A stretch of DNA of 64,000 nucleotides from positions 172,001 to 236,000 of the forward strand of contig CP033464.1 of NCBI GenBank assembly GCA_007833815.1, written 5' to 3'. This stretch comes from Brevibacillus laterosporus (lineage in GTDB: Bacteria; Bacillota; Bacilli; Brevibacillales; Brevibacillaceae). The notes under the pieces are model-generated. The model was not told the DNA's origin, did no database searches, and saw only the letters and a list, made by a program, of their open reading frames with translations. This document shows positions 42,174 to 52,155 of this stretch, in pieces; within the stretch, counting starts at the first letter, position 1; each line of letters begins with the position of its first letter. The position numbers and the translations under genes were made by a program.

Positions 42174-45008
42174 TTAGGTGTTACTGTTTGCTACTTTATT
42201 GTACCAGTTATGAAGCCGATGACGCGGATGATTTTTTAATTGTTCACCTAATAATAACATTTCTCTCTGTTGACAAGAAAATAAAAAAATCTGATGAGTC
42301 TCAGCTAAAGCAAGTAGGTACGCTACTGTGCTCTGCAAACGACGTTCATCATAATGCACAAAATGATCATCTAAAAAGATCGGAAGCGGCTCTTTGGCCT
42401 TACTAATTTGCAAAATAAAAGCTATTCGTTGGGCAAAATAGAGTTGATCTTGCATGCCATTGGAAAGTTTTTCCTGGTCAATAACTCGATGTAATTCAGG
42501 TTCGATCACTTTCATCGAAAATTGATTGATGGGATCAATTCGCACATCTTGGTATCGTCCCTCTGTCACATGACTCGTCACTTCTGAAGCAATCTGGCTA
42601 ATGTCTGGGGAGATTTCCCTATGCCATTCCCTCATAGCTTCTTGAAGAGTGTCACGAGCGATCTGCAAACTATCTCGTCGTAATTGTACCTCTTCTACTG
42701 CCATCTCAGCCTCATCAAAGGCTGTTTTAGCTCTAGCCCATGAGCTTTGATCACGCTGTCCAATCTCTCCTCTGGCCCTAGCTATACGCTCTCTCAGAAG
42801 AACAAGTTGTTGTTCCAACTCCTTGGCTTCCTGCAAGCTTGTAGCCTGCTCGTGCTCCTTTATCTCTTTGGTTATCAACATCGCCTCTCGTATTTTTTCT
42901 GCCCAATTCAACAGAAGCGTTTGCCGTTGTTGTTCTTGTCTCTCCATATATGATGACTGTTCTACTCGTAATCTTTCCGCATGTAATTCTTCCTCTAATC
43001 GCTCAATCTCTTGTAATTGTCCTTGATTCGCGGTTAATACATGAATCTTTACTAATAAGGATTCCCGTTTATCGGTAAATTCTTCCCAATTATCTACCTG
43101 ATAAACAGAAAAAATAGTAGTGAGAGTAGTAATCTGCTTTTGCTCCTGCTCAATCAGTTGCAGTAGAGCCTGTTCAGAGTGATCGAATTGCTGCTGAAGC
43201 CCTCTAATTTCTGATGGTATCTTACTTAATGAGGAAGCCTGTTCGTCTATATCTTGCGAAATATCCTCTATCTCGCGTCTACAATGCTGTAATCTGACAT
43301 ATTTCTCCCGTAATGTGCGAACTTGTTCTCCTGATTGAATATCCATCAGGGTAAGCCATTGCTGGACAGCCTCAGGAATTTGCAAAACTTGCGAATTCCC
43401 CAAACTATTATCAATGACTTTGAACTTATAAAGTAAATAAGAAGTCATACCAAGTAATCCAGAAAAGAGGGCTATTCCTGCACCGATCTTCCCTATATCC
43501 CAGCGCTGTTCGATTACCATCCAGATACTCCAGATAGCAGTAACGATTGCTATCTCACCACCTACCCAGACGAGAAGTGGCATTTTGGTTTTTGTTCGTG
43601 CTGTCTGTTGTTTTGACCTTTCTAGCTGTTGCTTTCGATGTTTGGCACGACGGCTACTCACTGAAACAAAAAGTTCTACTTCATCCAGCTTATTTTGTCG
43701 AAGATAGTTCTCCGCTTGTATAGCCATTAATTCATCATAATAAGCCAGTTGGGGTGATTGTTGTAGAAGCTGGATTTGTTCCTCACTTTTGTCATGAATA
43801 CTTATCTTTTTTTGTAACGTAGCTTTCAACTGAGCCAACAAATTCTCCTGCTGATATCGTTGATGGCGTAAATCTTCTAGATGCTTATACATGGTACGCG
43901 CTAATTGGTAATCACGGTTCAATTGCTCTACATCTTCCTGTGCTAATTCGTCGCGTTTCACCCATTCTGCGGGTTTATCTACCGCTTCCTCTGGCTCTCC
44001 TTTTGCTCCCGTTTCAATCCGATTACTCTCATATGCATCAACTCCATCTGCATTCACCTTCTCTTGGTCTACCATCTTCTCTTGCTCTAGCTCAGCGAGT
44101 TGTTGTTGCGTGGATCGATGACACTCGATAAGCTCTGGCGTCCCATTGTATAAAGAAGGCAGTGTTTCAGTAGAGTCTGTTAACCAACGAATCAATTGAG
44201 AGCTATGCATAGTCTGATAAGTGTATGCCCACCACTCCTGCCAGATTTCCATAAAATGTTGATGATAGGCCAATCGCTTGGATAGTGTGTCATATCGTGC
44301 CTGTATTAGCTCTTCTTCCTTTTGCCAATCGATCACAGATTGGTGAAGATGCTTGTTTGTATGCCAGATTTCTTCCGCTTGTTGCAGAGCCTGATTGGCT
44401 TGCTGCCATTGACGGTTAACTTTGCCCCATAGTGTACTTTCAGCATTCTCTTTTTTCCCGATAGCACTATACTCTTGTTCTAATGTAGCTAAAACACCTT
44501 GTACTGCAGGGTCCACTTCACCTTGTTGTGCGAGATTTGGTAGTAAATGTTCCGCTGCCTGCAACCCTTCTCGTTTTATCCAAGTAATATCGGTAAATAA
44601 ACTACGGTTAAGTCCGAGATGCTTCTCGATAACGTTGTATTCCCGACGCCTATCCTCTTTATATAAAGCCAAAGCCTCTGTTAATTCTGGCTCTAGATAA
44701 AGCTTCATTTGCTCACGCTCTTTATCTAGAATTCGATGTAAACGGAAGTGTTGATCTGCTAATGTATACCGCACGATCGTTTCATAAGAGGTCTGATGCC
44801 AAGGATAGTAACGGTCATATTCCTCTAAATAGCGGGAAACTTTAATAAAATCTTTTTTCATTCCATACAAACTAGCCACAAGTGCTTGTAGTAAGGTAGA
44901 CTTTCCAGCCTCATTTGGGGCATAAAATAAGTTTAGACCTGGTGCAAAGGTAAAGGCTTGCTCCTGCCATTTACCAAAACCTTTAATATGTATATCATGG
45001 ATGATCAA
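42174..45008 (-). CDS. yhaN: YhaN-like SMC/SbcC-type ATPase
   Basis: The 944-residue protein has Walker A PNEAGKST (31-38), long coiled-coil arms from about 195 to 420 and 560 to 800, and a C-terminal ATPase half with PIFLDDHFVHYDERRL (Walker B). Two membrane segments (WVGGEIAIVTAIWSIWMV and IALFSGLLGMTSYLLYKF) interrupt the arms, as in YhaN. It would work with YhaO at DNA ends. The start overlaps the yhaO stop by four bases (ATGA), so the pair is coupled. Confidence 0.88.
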   Translation of the reverse strand: MIIHDIHIKGFGKWQEQAFTFAPGLNLFYAPNEAGKSTLLQALVASLYGMKKDFIKVSRYLEEYDRYYPWHQTSYETIVRYTLADQHFRLHRILDKEREQMKLYLEPELTEALALYKEDRRREYNVIEKHLGLNRSLFTDITWIKREGLQAAEHLLPNLAQQGEVDPAVQGVLATLEQEYSAIGKKENAESTLWGKVNRQWQQANQALQQAEEIWHTNKHLHQSVIDWQKEEELIQARYDTLSKRLAYHQHFMEIWQEWWAYTYQTMHSSQLIRWLTDSTETLPSLYNGTPELIECHRSTQQQLAELEQEKMVDQEKVNADGVDAYESNRIETGAKGEPEEAVDKPAEWVKRDELAQEDVEQLNRDYQLARTMYKHLEDLRHQRYQQENLLAQLKATLQKKISIHDKSEEQIQLLQQSPQLAYYDELMAIQAENYLRQNKLDEVELFVSVSSRRAKHRKQQLERSKQQTARTKTKMPLLVWVGGEIAIVTAIWSIWMVIEQRWDIGKIGAGIALFSGLLGMTSYLLYKFKVIDNSLGNSQVLQIPEAVQQWLTLMDIQSGEQVRTLREKYVRLQHCRREIEDISQDIDEQASSLSKIPSEIRGLQQQFDHSEQALLQLIEQEQKQITTLTTIFSVYQVDNWEEFTDKRESLLVKIHVLTANQGQLQEIERLEEELHAERLRVEQSSYMERQEQQRQTLLLNWAEKIREAMLITKEIKEHEQATSLQEAKELEQQLVLLRERIARARGEIGQRDQSSWARAKTAFDEAEMAVEEVQLRRDSLQIARDTLQEAMREWHREISPDISQIASEVTSHVTEGRYQDVRIDPINQFSMKVIEPELHRVIDQEKLSNGMQDQLYFAQRIAFILQISKAKEPLPIFLDDHFVHYDERRLQSTVAYLLALAETHQIFLFSCQQREMLLLGEQLKNHPRHRLHNWYNKVANSNT

Positions 45009-46129
45009 CGAAACACACCTCCTATCCGCTGTAAGGCTTCTCGTTTCGCCAATTGGATTACCGCCTTCTCCCGTTCATCTGTTGTAGCCTGTTCTAAATC
45101 ATTTAGCTTTTCCAACCATTTCCCAAAAACGCCACCTTTTTCTCTCACTTGCTGTTCATCTATGTCTGGATATGTCAGGTCTGTAAATTGAATAAAGAAA
45201 TAGTCCTTGCACCGTGCCTTTATTATCTCTAAGGGTACATGCAGGTGACTGGCTCGCTCTCCTGCAAATGTCACATGGAGCAGGTAATCCTTATTTTCTT
45301 GAGAGAGTTCCCTCTCCACTCGCTCAACAATTGTATCCACTGTCTCTAATCCTTTAAGTGAAATAGTCATCTTTTTGATGATTCGACTTTCCACAGAAAT
45401 AGGTTCTATCGTTACCACACCTGTATCAGAAATAGTTCCAAAGATGGCATACCGCTCTCCACTTTCCTTGATTGAAAGTCCTTCGGGTGAACCTGGATAT
45501 GCTGCCAGCACTTGTTTGGTCTGGGGATGTAAAAATTGCATCGGTTTATGAATATGTCCAAGTGCCACATAGTTTACTCCTGTATCGGCGAGTCCTCCGA
45601 TTGTCATCGGGGCATAGACAGAATGATCCATATGTTCTCCCGTAACCACGGAACCGTGAATGACCATCAGATGAAAGCGATAATCAGGTAACTTTCCAGG
45701 AAAGGTATCTAAAGGTGACGTGGTAACGTGGGCTTGTGGGAAACCCCATCCATACAGTACGCACGATTTCTCTGGATACTCATATACACCCCATTCATCT
45801 GTGAAAATATGAACATGTGCAGGCCACTCCATTGTCTGATAAAATGAACCTTCCTGCCAAGGATCGTGATTGCCTGGTGAGATGAATATAGGAATAGGAG
45901 CCATACTTTCAAACAGTTCTCGCAAAAATAATGCAGTGGCTCTCGTACCTCCATGATATTCTAATAAGTCCCCAGCAATTAGCCAAAAATCAACTTGCTT
46001 TTCTATCACTACATCACGCATTCGTCGCATGGTACGCCGAAAGTCATCCTGTCTTACTTCATAAATGGAAGATAAGTTCGTTAAAGGTGCATCCAGATGG
46101 ACATCAGCAGTATGAATAAATCTGATCAT
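45005..46129 (-). CDS. yhaO: YhaO-like DNA repair exonuclease (SbcD type)
   Basis: The 374-residue protein has the metallophosphoesterase core: HTADVHLDAPL, IAGDLLEYHG, ISPGNHDPW, VIHGSVV and ALGHIHKP, the last two being metal ligands. A C-terminal cap and DNA-binding part follows. In B. subtilis YhaO and YhaN form a nuclease pair resembling SbcCD/Mre11-Rad50. GGAGG lies before the ATG. YhaM is not present next to them here. Confidence 0.9.
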   Translation of the reverse strand: MIRFIHTADVHLDAPLTNLSSIYEVRQDDFRRTMRRMRDVVIEKQVDFWLIAGDLLEYHGGTRATALFLRELFESMAPIPIFISPGNHDPWQEGSFYQTMEWPAHVHIFTDEWGVYEYPEKSCVLYGWGFPQAHVTTSPLDTFPGKLPDYRFHLMVIHGSVVTGEHMDHSVYAPMTIGGLADTGVNYVALGHIHKPMQFLHPQTKQVLAAYPGSPEGLSIKESGERYAIFGTISDTGVVTIEPISVESRIIKKMTISLKGLETVDTIVERVERELSQENKDYLLHVTFAGERASHLHVPLEIIKARCKDYFFIQFTDLTYPDIDEQQVREKGGVFGKWLEKLNDLEQATTDEREKAVIQLAKREALQRIGGVFR

Positions 46130-46232
46130 ATTCGCCCCTCCCGTCTATGGCTAATTTCTTCACTTTCCCACTATGTTCCTGCTTATATTACGAACATATC
46201 TTCCCTTCCGAATAAAAATACAAAAAGCACGC

Positions 46233-47177
46233 TTATAAGCGCGCCTTAGCCATCATCATTGCCTTTTGGTAGATTTTGCGTAACGGAGTATCATGTTCTT
46301 CCGCCAGCTTCGAGCAAATTTCAAAATCAGGAGCAATCTGGACACAATCTCCGTGATAAAAGCCTAACTTTACTTTCACTTCTCCCCATCTTGTTTTCAC
46401 ATCCAGTACTTGTTCGGTTAAACGGTGGCATGTAACGGGAAAATAGCGAATACCAAACGTTGTCGTCTCCTGAAACATGATACTTTTCATTATCTCCTGT
46501 TGGCTTTCATAACACATCACTTGCAACATCAGGCCCGGACGATTCTTCTTCATGGTAATCGTCATATAAGAAACGTCTTTGGCTCCAGCTGCATATAGGC
46601 TTTGCATGGTATATCCCAACCATTCTTGAGGCGTATCCTCCAGATTCGCTTGTAAGAGAATCATGGCCTGATTTTTATAGGAATTAGTTTTATTACGCCT
46701 GCTGCTGTCACCAGTTGATTTCACGCCTTCATCCATAGGGCTAATTAAAGCTATATATAAGCCTTTTCCACTCCACACCCTCTGCATCCTACCAGATGGT
46801 GGATTTGCTACAGAGAGTGCCCCCACCATTTGTAACCACCTAAGAAATTGTGGGCTACACGCTTCCCCGTCCTCTTTCCTTTGCCATTTTTTAATGTAAT
46901 GACCTATTGCCAGCTTAAGCAATGTGCCATTCATCTGATCATCTTCGGGAAGGATCAAATGGCTCACCATGACTTGGCAATCTTCTGGAATTCCTATTTC
47001 TACTAGAGCATTCCAAGCATCTGTTTCCTTTATATCCCAATCACTTGTGTCAATCGATGAAACGAGCAATTTTGAAAAAGGCAGATTCTCATTTGCTTGC
47101 AGTTGCTGCCAGAGTGGTACTAGCGACGCTAGTTGATACGCTCCTTCGCCTCCGATATAAATGTAATGTCGGCTCAT
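46233..47177 (-). CDS. LarC-like protein lacking the N-terminal domain
   Basis: The 314-residue product is similar to the C-terminal part of LarC, which makes the nickel pincer cofactor: LQANLEDTPQEWLGYTMQSL and LYAAGAKDVSYMTITMKKNR. The usual N-terminal GASGDM motif is absent. Only weak LarC-like structure is seen before residue 150, and the nickel-binding His-rich part is missing. No larA, larB or larE is nearby. It may be a degenerate or repurposed LarC2. AAAGGAGG precedes the ATG, and the gene is intact. Confidence 0.7.
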   Translation of the reverse strand: MSRHYIYIGGEGAYQLASLVPLWQQLQANENLPFSKLLVSSIDTSDWDIKETDAWNALVEIGIPEDCQVMVSHLILPEDDQMNGTLLKLAIGHYIKKWQRKEDGEACSPQFLRWLQMVGALSVANPPSGRMQRVWSGKGLYIALISPMDEGVKSTGDSSRRNKTNSYKNQAMILLQANLEDTPQEWLGYTMQSLYAAGAKDVSYMTITMKKNRPGLMLQVMCYESQQEIMKSIMFQETTTFGIRYFPVTCHRLTEQVLDVKTRWGEVKVKLGFYHGDCVQIAPDFEICSKLAEEHDTPLRKIYQKAMMMAKARL

Positions 47178-47317
47178 ACTAAAACGCCTCCTTTCCCCTC
47201 ACCATTTATCATAAAAGTCATTTTGACCACTCGTAACCATTACCAAAATTTATAAGCATAAATCATAATCGTATCGGTCATTCTATCATAAGGAGACTAA
47301 TGGCTGGAGGGAGACGT

Positions 47318-48352
47318 ATGCGTTTTCTACGCCTTTATTCATGTTGGATCATAGCTATTATCCTTATGGTTCCATCTCAAGGATTAGCAGCATCTATACC
47401 GACTAAGGCACCAATAACTTCCCCTGCTAAGTCAGAGTGGGATGAACGTATGGAATTATTTATTGAATACGAAGCATTATATGGAATCCCATGGAAGTAT
47501 TTAGCTGCTATTGATCAGTACGAACGAACCATCAAAAAGAAACGAAAAAACAGTGAAGCAGAGTCTGAGAAAAAACGGCTCACCGCAATCAAGGTACCCA
47601 CTGAATTATGGTGTGGCGTTTTTAATCCTGATTCCGAAGATCATAATTTGATTTCGATTACTTTCTTTCATGGGATCGGTTTAGATGGTTCTGGTGATGG
47701 TGTAGCTGATCAAGAAAATGACCGAGACGTATTAACTAGTCTTGTTCGTTTCCTAGGTACCTATGGCTATACCTCCGATGATTTCAAGATTGGTCTATGG
47801 AACTATTATAAGCGCGACTCGGCGGTAAGAACCATCATGCAGTTCTCACGGATCTATGAGAAATACCAAACACTTGAATTGCATGAACATGCTTTTCCTA
47901 TCCCCAAACGTTTCTCTTATAGTTATCGGAGTACGTGGGGAGACCCGCGTGGCTGGGGGGGACGCCGCATTCATGAAGGCGTTGATATTTTTGCCGGATA
48001 CTCTACACCGGTTATGAGTACTGGATATGGAGTCGTTGAGGTATTAGGCTGGAACCGCTATGGTGGTTGGCGTGTAGGTATTCGGGACATCGACAATATT
48101 TATCATTATTTTGCTCACTTGTCCTCCTTTAAGAAGGGTTTAAAAGAGGGTGATATTGTCGTCCCTGGCGAAGTAATCGGCTATGTTGGCAGTTCTGGTT
48201 ATGGTAAGCCTGGTACCTCAGGTAAATTCCCACCCCACCTTCATTATGGAACGTATCGGGACAATGGAAATAATGAATGGGCATTTGATCCCTACCCGCT
48301 ATTAAAGCGTTGGGAAATGCAGAAAAAACAGCCAAAACCTATTTACAAATAA
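47318..48352 (+). CDS. lytH: LytH/YunA L-Ala-D-Glu endopeptidase (M23)
   Basis: The 344-residue protein has a signal peptide (residues 1-25), a middle region (YEALYGIPWKYLAAIDQYER) and a C-terminal M23 domain with HEGVDIFAGYSTPV and PPHLHYGTYR, the zinc ligands. B. subtilis LytH trims stem peptides of the spore cortex. GGAGGG lies six bases before the ATG at 47318. It runs divergently from the LarC-like gene. Confidence 0.88.
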   Translation: MRFLRLYSCWIIAIILMVPSQGLAASIPTKAPITSPAKSEWDERMELFIEYEALYGIPWKYLAAIDQYERTIKKKRKNSEAESEKKRLTAIKVPTELWCGVFNPDSEDHNLISITFFHGIGLDGSGDGVADQENDRDVLTSLVRFLGTYGYTSDDFKIGLWNYYKRDSAVRTIMQFSRIYEKYQTLELHEHAFPIPKRFSYSYRSTWGDPRGWGGRRIHEGVDIFAGYSTPVMSTGYGVVEVLGWNRYGGWRVGIRDIDNIYHYFAHLSSFKKGLKEGDIVVPGEVIGYVGSSGYGKPGTSGKFPPHLHYGTYRDNGNNEWAFDPYPLLKRWEMQKKQPKPIYK

Positions 48353-48416
48353 CCCTTGTTAAAATCCTTGATACGAGAAGAAGCCCCGTTGCAGGGGCTT
48401 CTGTTTTACATTTCAT

Positions 48417-50702
48417 TTATTTTTTCTTCGGTCCACGACCTATTCTAGTCAGACTTTGACCATTTTTGCCTCTAAAATCTGAATCTGTCTTGTCCTTTTG
48501 ATTACTATTTTCTAGACGACGTTTTCTTTTCCACGAGCGTATCAGGAAAAAGAGAACGATAAGAACCGTAATGACAAATACGACAACTGCCATCATTGCC
48601 TGACCTTCGGCGGTATTCACATATTCATACCAGCCCTTTACCTTATTCACCAGTTTGGTTCTGACGGGAATCGGGGCTTCACTTGTGAGAGGTAGTAATA
48701 TCACTTTACCATTCGAGGTTACAATCGCTGCCTCTTCTTTAGATTCCGCCGGGACTTTTGTTTGATCACTCATTGCAGTTGTTGCCGCTAGTAACATTTC
48801 GGGCGTGTTGGCACTTATGACTAAAGCTACCTGACCTTCTTTATGTGCAAAAATCTGCTGAATGCTTGCTCCATTAACTTGCGAAGACTCAAGCACAGGA
48901 ACTACATCACTGGAAAGCCCATTTGGTGTAGTATGAATCTGTAAACCCTGATCCTGCTTCCACTGATTTAGTAGCTTATTTTGCTTATTTACATCCAAGA
49001 TCCATACGTGTTCACTATTTGTTTCTAATGTCTCAGGACCTTGCTTAAGTGTTACTTGTAAGTCATGAACATTCTTCATAGCCCCTGCTGTCAGTTGAGC
49101 TAGTGCTGTTAATTCAACACTGTTTGGTTCTTTTGATAACAAGGCTGTTGCTTTCACCTGATTATCCTGATCAACAAATAAATTGGGGAAATGGGAGAGT
49201 GCCGCTGTTTTCATTTGCTCATGCTTACCTACAAACTGACTTTCTGGCAAAATGCTAACAAAATGCTCCAAACGATTCGTTACTTCGTCACATCCTGTGT
49301 CTCTGATATTTAAATTGGCCTGCACCACTACGTTAATTGGTTCTCCCGTACGCAAAGTTGACGGAAAGGGAATGAATGCCTCTTTTGGCTTACCCGTTGT
49401 TCCCTCTAAAGCGATCGTATTAACCGGCACCCCATTAATCCGTACAGTAATTGAGCTTGTTTTTTTATTTACCTGCTCAGAATGTTGGTAAACAAGACGA
49501 AATCCAGCACCTTTTACATACTGCCAGTCAGGTGGGGTTGCGAATTGATAGCTAGTGGATTCACTAAAGACATTGGACAACGTTACCTGATGATACCCCA
49601 GATCCCGTAAAGTAACAGAATCACTACTAGCTTTCTGCCATGGGGCAAGCTGGGTTTGTGCTAGGTTCTCTGCCTTTCTTACCATGTTATCTGATACAGT
49701 AGCTGTGTATCCATTTATTTGCTTGGTCAATAAAGGATATCGTAATGCTTTTGCAGCTACTTGCACCTGCTGTTCTTTTTCTCCTGATACAAACAAATAG
49801 GTACGTGTGCTACTTTGATCTCCATCATAGAGTGTCATTTGATGGAGCAGTCCTTCTTGCGTTTTGTTTTTTAACAAAGGTGTAAGTTTCTTTTGCCATT
49901 CAGTTGGAAAACTACTAGCCTGGCCCACTGCTATGACATTCCGCTTGGAGGGCGCCTTTTTCCAATCATTATACCTAAGTACGCGAGCAGCCTGGCTTTC
50001 CTGAGGCACATAACTAGCAAGCGTAGCTACCACCTGATAAGCCGCTTCTAATTCCGCATCCGTTGCCTTATTTGGGACAACTATCTCCGTATTCCATGAC
50101 GGACTAGCGTCGTCTCCAATGAATGACTGCGGGAAGCTCTGAATGGTTGACTTTGGATATAAAGGTTCATAGGCTACATGAATGTAACTCTTTTTATCTA
50201 ACACCAGCCAGTTAGCTGGGTTTAGTCGATCCGCACAAAAATAAGGGCTTGATTGCAAATACGTTCCCACCGAGAATTGATGGAATCCCGGCGTCAAATC
50301 CTTAGCAGGAATAACTACCTTTAGGCTTCCCTGACCATTCCTTCCTTTGATCAGACGAGTCGTCCCATACGGTTTTCCATCCATGAAAAGACTTACATTA
50401 GACTCTGATATTAATGTGGGAGAATAGCGGAAATACACCTGAAATTCTGCCTGTTTAATCTCCCATTGGTCCGAGATTTTCAGGTAGTAATCATACTGGC
50501 TGTGCGTGGGATTTAAGCTCTGATCTTCCTTGGTGATAAATGTATTGCTAACATTCGCCATTGCATCTGCTTGAGTTGGAATGAAGCTCAAAACACTCAA
50601 GCTAAACAGACAAGTAATCAGAAGACATGTGACCCAACCAGGGAAAGAGAATACCTGACTGCCCGTGACGACCTGTTTCTCTTCTTTCTTCATGCACGTC
50701 AT
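48417..50702 (-). CDS. ydaN: YdaN, BcsB-like exopolysaccharide synthesis protein
   Basis: The 761-residue protein has a membrane segment near residue 20-45, a long extracytoplasmic region with two BcsB-type carbohydrate-binding and flavodoxin-like repeats, and a C-terminal membrane helix (MAVVVFVITVLIVLFFLI) with a basic tail. QSSPYFCADRLNPANWLVL and RDTGCDEVTNRLEHFV are typical. It would act with YdaM as the outer partner of the synthase. It ends the five-gene ydaJKLMN block and is 12 bp from ydaM. Confidence 0.85.
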   Translation of the reverse strand: MTCMKKEEKQVVTGSQVFSFPGWVTCLLITCLFSLSVLSFIPTQADAMANVSNTFITKEDQSLNPTHSQYDYYLKISDQWEIKQAEFQVYFRYSPTLISESNVSLFMDGKPYGTTRLIKGRNGQGSLKVVIPAKDLTPGFHQFSVGTYLQSSPYFCADRLNPANWLVLDKKSYIHVAYEPLYPKSTIQSFPQSFIGDDASPSWNTEIVVPNKATDAELEAAYQVVATLASYVPQESQAARVLRYNDWKKAPSKRNVIAVGQASSFPTEWQKKLTPLLKNKTQEGLLHQMTLYDGDQSSTRTYLFVSGEKEQQVQVAAKALRYPLLTKQINGYTATVSDNMVRKAENLAQTQLAPWQKASSDSVTLRDLGYHQVTLSNVFSESTSYQFATPPDWQYVKGAGFRLVYQHSEQVNKKTSSITVRINGVPVNTIALEGTTGKPKEAFIPFPSTLRTGEPINVVVQANLNIRDTGCDEVTNRLEHFVSILPESQFVGKHEQMKTAALSHFPNLFVDQDNQVKATALLSKEPNSVELTALAQLTAGAMKNVHDLQVTLKQGPETLETNSEHVWILDVNKQNKLLNQWKQDQGLQIHTTPNGLSSDVVPVLESSQVNGASIQQIFAHKEGQVALVISANTPEMLLAATTAMSDQTKVPAESKEEAAIVTSNGKVILLPLTSEAPIPVRTKLVNKVKGWYEYVNTAEGQAMMAVVVFVITVLIVLFFLIRSWKRKRRLENSNQKDKTDSDFRGKNGQSLTRIGRGPKKK

Positions 50703-50714
50703 CCCCTTTCCTTT

Positions 50715-51956
50715 TTAAAAGCGGTCGGTCTTGTACCAGACGACTTTTTCCTGTAACAGTACGCTTTTTAGCTGAATCAACATCCCGCGAATTACTAGGA
50801 AAATCCATAATTGTGAATACGTGAAGTACATCAGCATGACAATGAATAAATTCGACCAGGTTAATTGGGTTTTCTCAATCTCTAAGGTAACCATGATCTC
50901 AACAATAAACAATAAGTAGGCTAGTACCCAGATGATAAAATAAGGACCTTCCACCGTTAAATCCACCACACCAACTAGAGACAGTACAAAAATAACGTCA
51001 GAAATGAGTACACCACATAAAAAAACAAAGTACGTAAAGAAGAAATAAAAAATATCAAACATAATCCGTTTATTTTTTAAAGAGAAAATCATTCGAATAA
51101 ACTTCATGACTACGTAGCTATTACCTCTAACCCAACGTGTTCGTTGTTTTAACCAAACATTCCAAGTCTCTGGTTCCTGCTCCCACGTAACCGCGACAGG
51201 CATGAAACAGATTTTCTTTCCAGCTTCATAAATACGGATGCTAAGTTCAGTATCCTCTGCTAGTGCCTTCTCATCCCAGCTTCCAGCTTCCTCTAACACA
51301 TCCCGCCAAATTACAAAGTTGGTCCCTGGAATGCTGGCGATGCCAAACAGACTCCAGCGCCCTCCCTGTACCATCCACTGAAAGTTAATCGTTTCAATAT
51401 TGATAAACCTTGTAAGTAAGGTGTTTTTTGCATTAATGACCCGAAACTTACCCACAACCACCCCATAATCAGGATTGCTAACCAAGGTAGCTACCAACCT
51501 TCGCAAAGCCGTTCGTTCCGGTGTATTATCTGCATCATAAACAGCCAAAACCTCGCCTCTAGCGTGTCGCAAGCCATTATTTAATGCAGCCGATTTCCCT
51601 GTCCCTCCTTCTGGCGGATGAATGTGCAATGGTCGTAGCATCGGATATTGTTTCGCCAGACGATCCAAAATGTCGCCTGTGCGATCCGTAGAGCAGTCAT
51701 TTATAACGATAACTTCAAAAGAATCTTCCGGATAATCAAAAGAGCACAGCGCTTTTACCGTTCGCTCAATCACCATTTCTTCATTATGGGCAGGAACCAG
51801 AACGCTCACAAAAGGGGGCTGTTCAGGAAATCGCAGAGTTTTGCCGATCTCATATAGCTTTTTTTCATAACGATAACCTGACATCGCTAAGATAACGTGG
51901 TACAAAAGCATGACCCAAATCATTAGCAATGAAAAGATAAAAATATGATCAGTCAT
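50715..51956 (-). CDS. ydaM: YdaM, family 2 glycosyltransferase (BcsA-like)
   Basis: The 413-residue integral membrane synthase has an N-terminal helix, a GT2 domain and three to four C-terminal helices. The GT2 domain carries VINDCSTDRT, the DAD motif (D141, D143), the ED of LAEDTEL (E234, D235) and QRTRW (271-275). No PilZ domain is present, so c-di-GMP must be sensed by another protein, probably YdaK. GGGAGGG precedes the ATG. The start overlaps the ydaL stop in the shifted frame (TAATG). Confidence 0.9.
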   Translation of the reverse strand: MTDHIFIFSLLMIWVMLLYHVILAMSGYRYEKKLYEIGKTLRFPEQPPFVSVLVPAHNEEMVIERTVKALCSFDYPEDSFEVIVINDCSTDRTGDILDRLAKQYPMLRPLHIHPPEGGTGKSAALNNGLRHARGEVLAVYDADNTPERTALRRLVATLVSNPDYGVVVGKFRVINAKNTLLTRFINIETINFQWMVQGGRWSLFGIASIPGTNFVIWRDVLEEAGSWDEKALAEDTELSIRIYEAGKKICFMPVAVTWEQEPETWNVWLKQRTRWVRGNSYVVMKFIRMIFSLKNKRIMFDIFYFFFTYFVFLCGVLISDVIFVLSLVGVVDLTVEGPYFIIWVLAYLLFIVEIMVTLEIEKTQLTWSNLFIVMLMYFTYSQLWIFLVIRGMLIQLKSVLLQEKVVWYKTDRF

Positions 51957-52155
51957 TACCCTGACCCTCCCACTTCCTTACTACTTTCTTCAAACATACG
52001 CTGTGCTCTCTTTTTGCGAAGGATACTCACCTCTAGAAGGAAATACAGTACAACGCTACTCACCACAATGACAAGACCCCAGGATATATAAAAGCTAGCC
52101 TTCTGTACCCTGGTTTGTTCATCGACCTTTATTTGTTGCTGAGGCTGTATCGGGG
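51956..52155 (-). pseudogene. ydaL: frameshifted C-terminal end of ydaL
   Basis: After the G3C5 run at 52159-52152, the next reading frame encodes a Gln-rich linker, the membrane helix FYISWGLVIVVSSVVLYFLL and a basic end (RKKRAQRMFEE). It closes with TAA at 51958-51956 inside the TAATG that starts ydaM. This is exactly the anchor and coupling expected of YdaL. One additional C would restore it to the main frame. Confidence 0.75.

Noticed and set aside
47220-47299. possible sigma-K promoter upstream of lytH
   Set aside because: CATAAATCATA near 47262 is only a partial match to the -10 consensus CATANNNTA, and no suitable -35 was seen.
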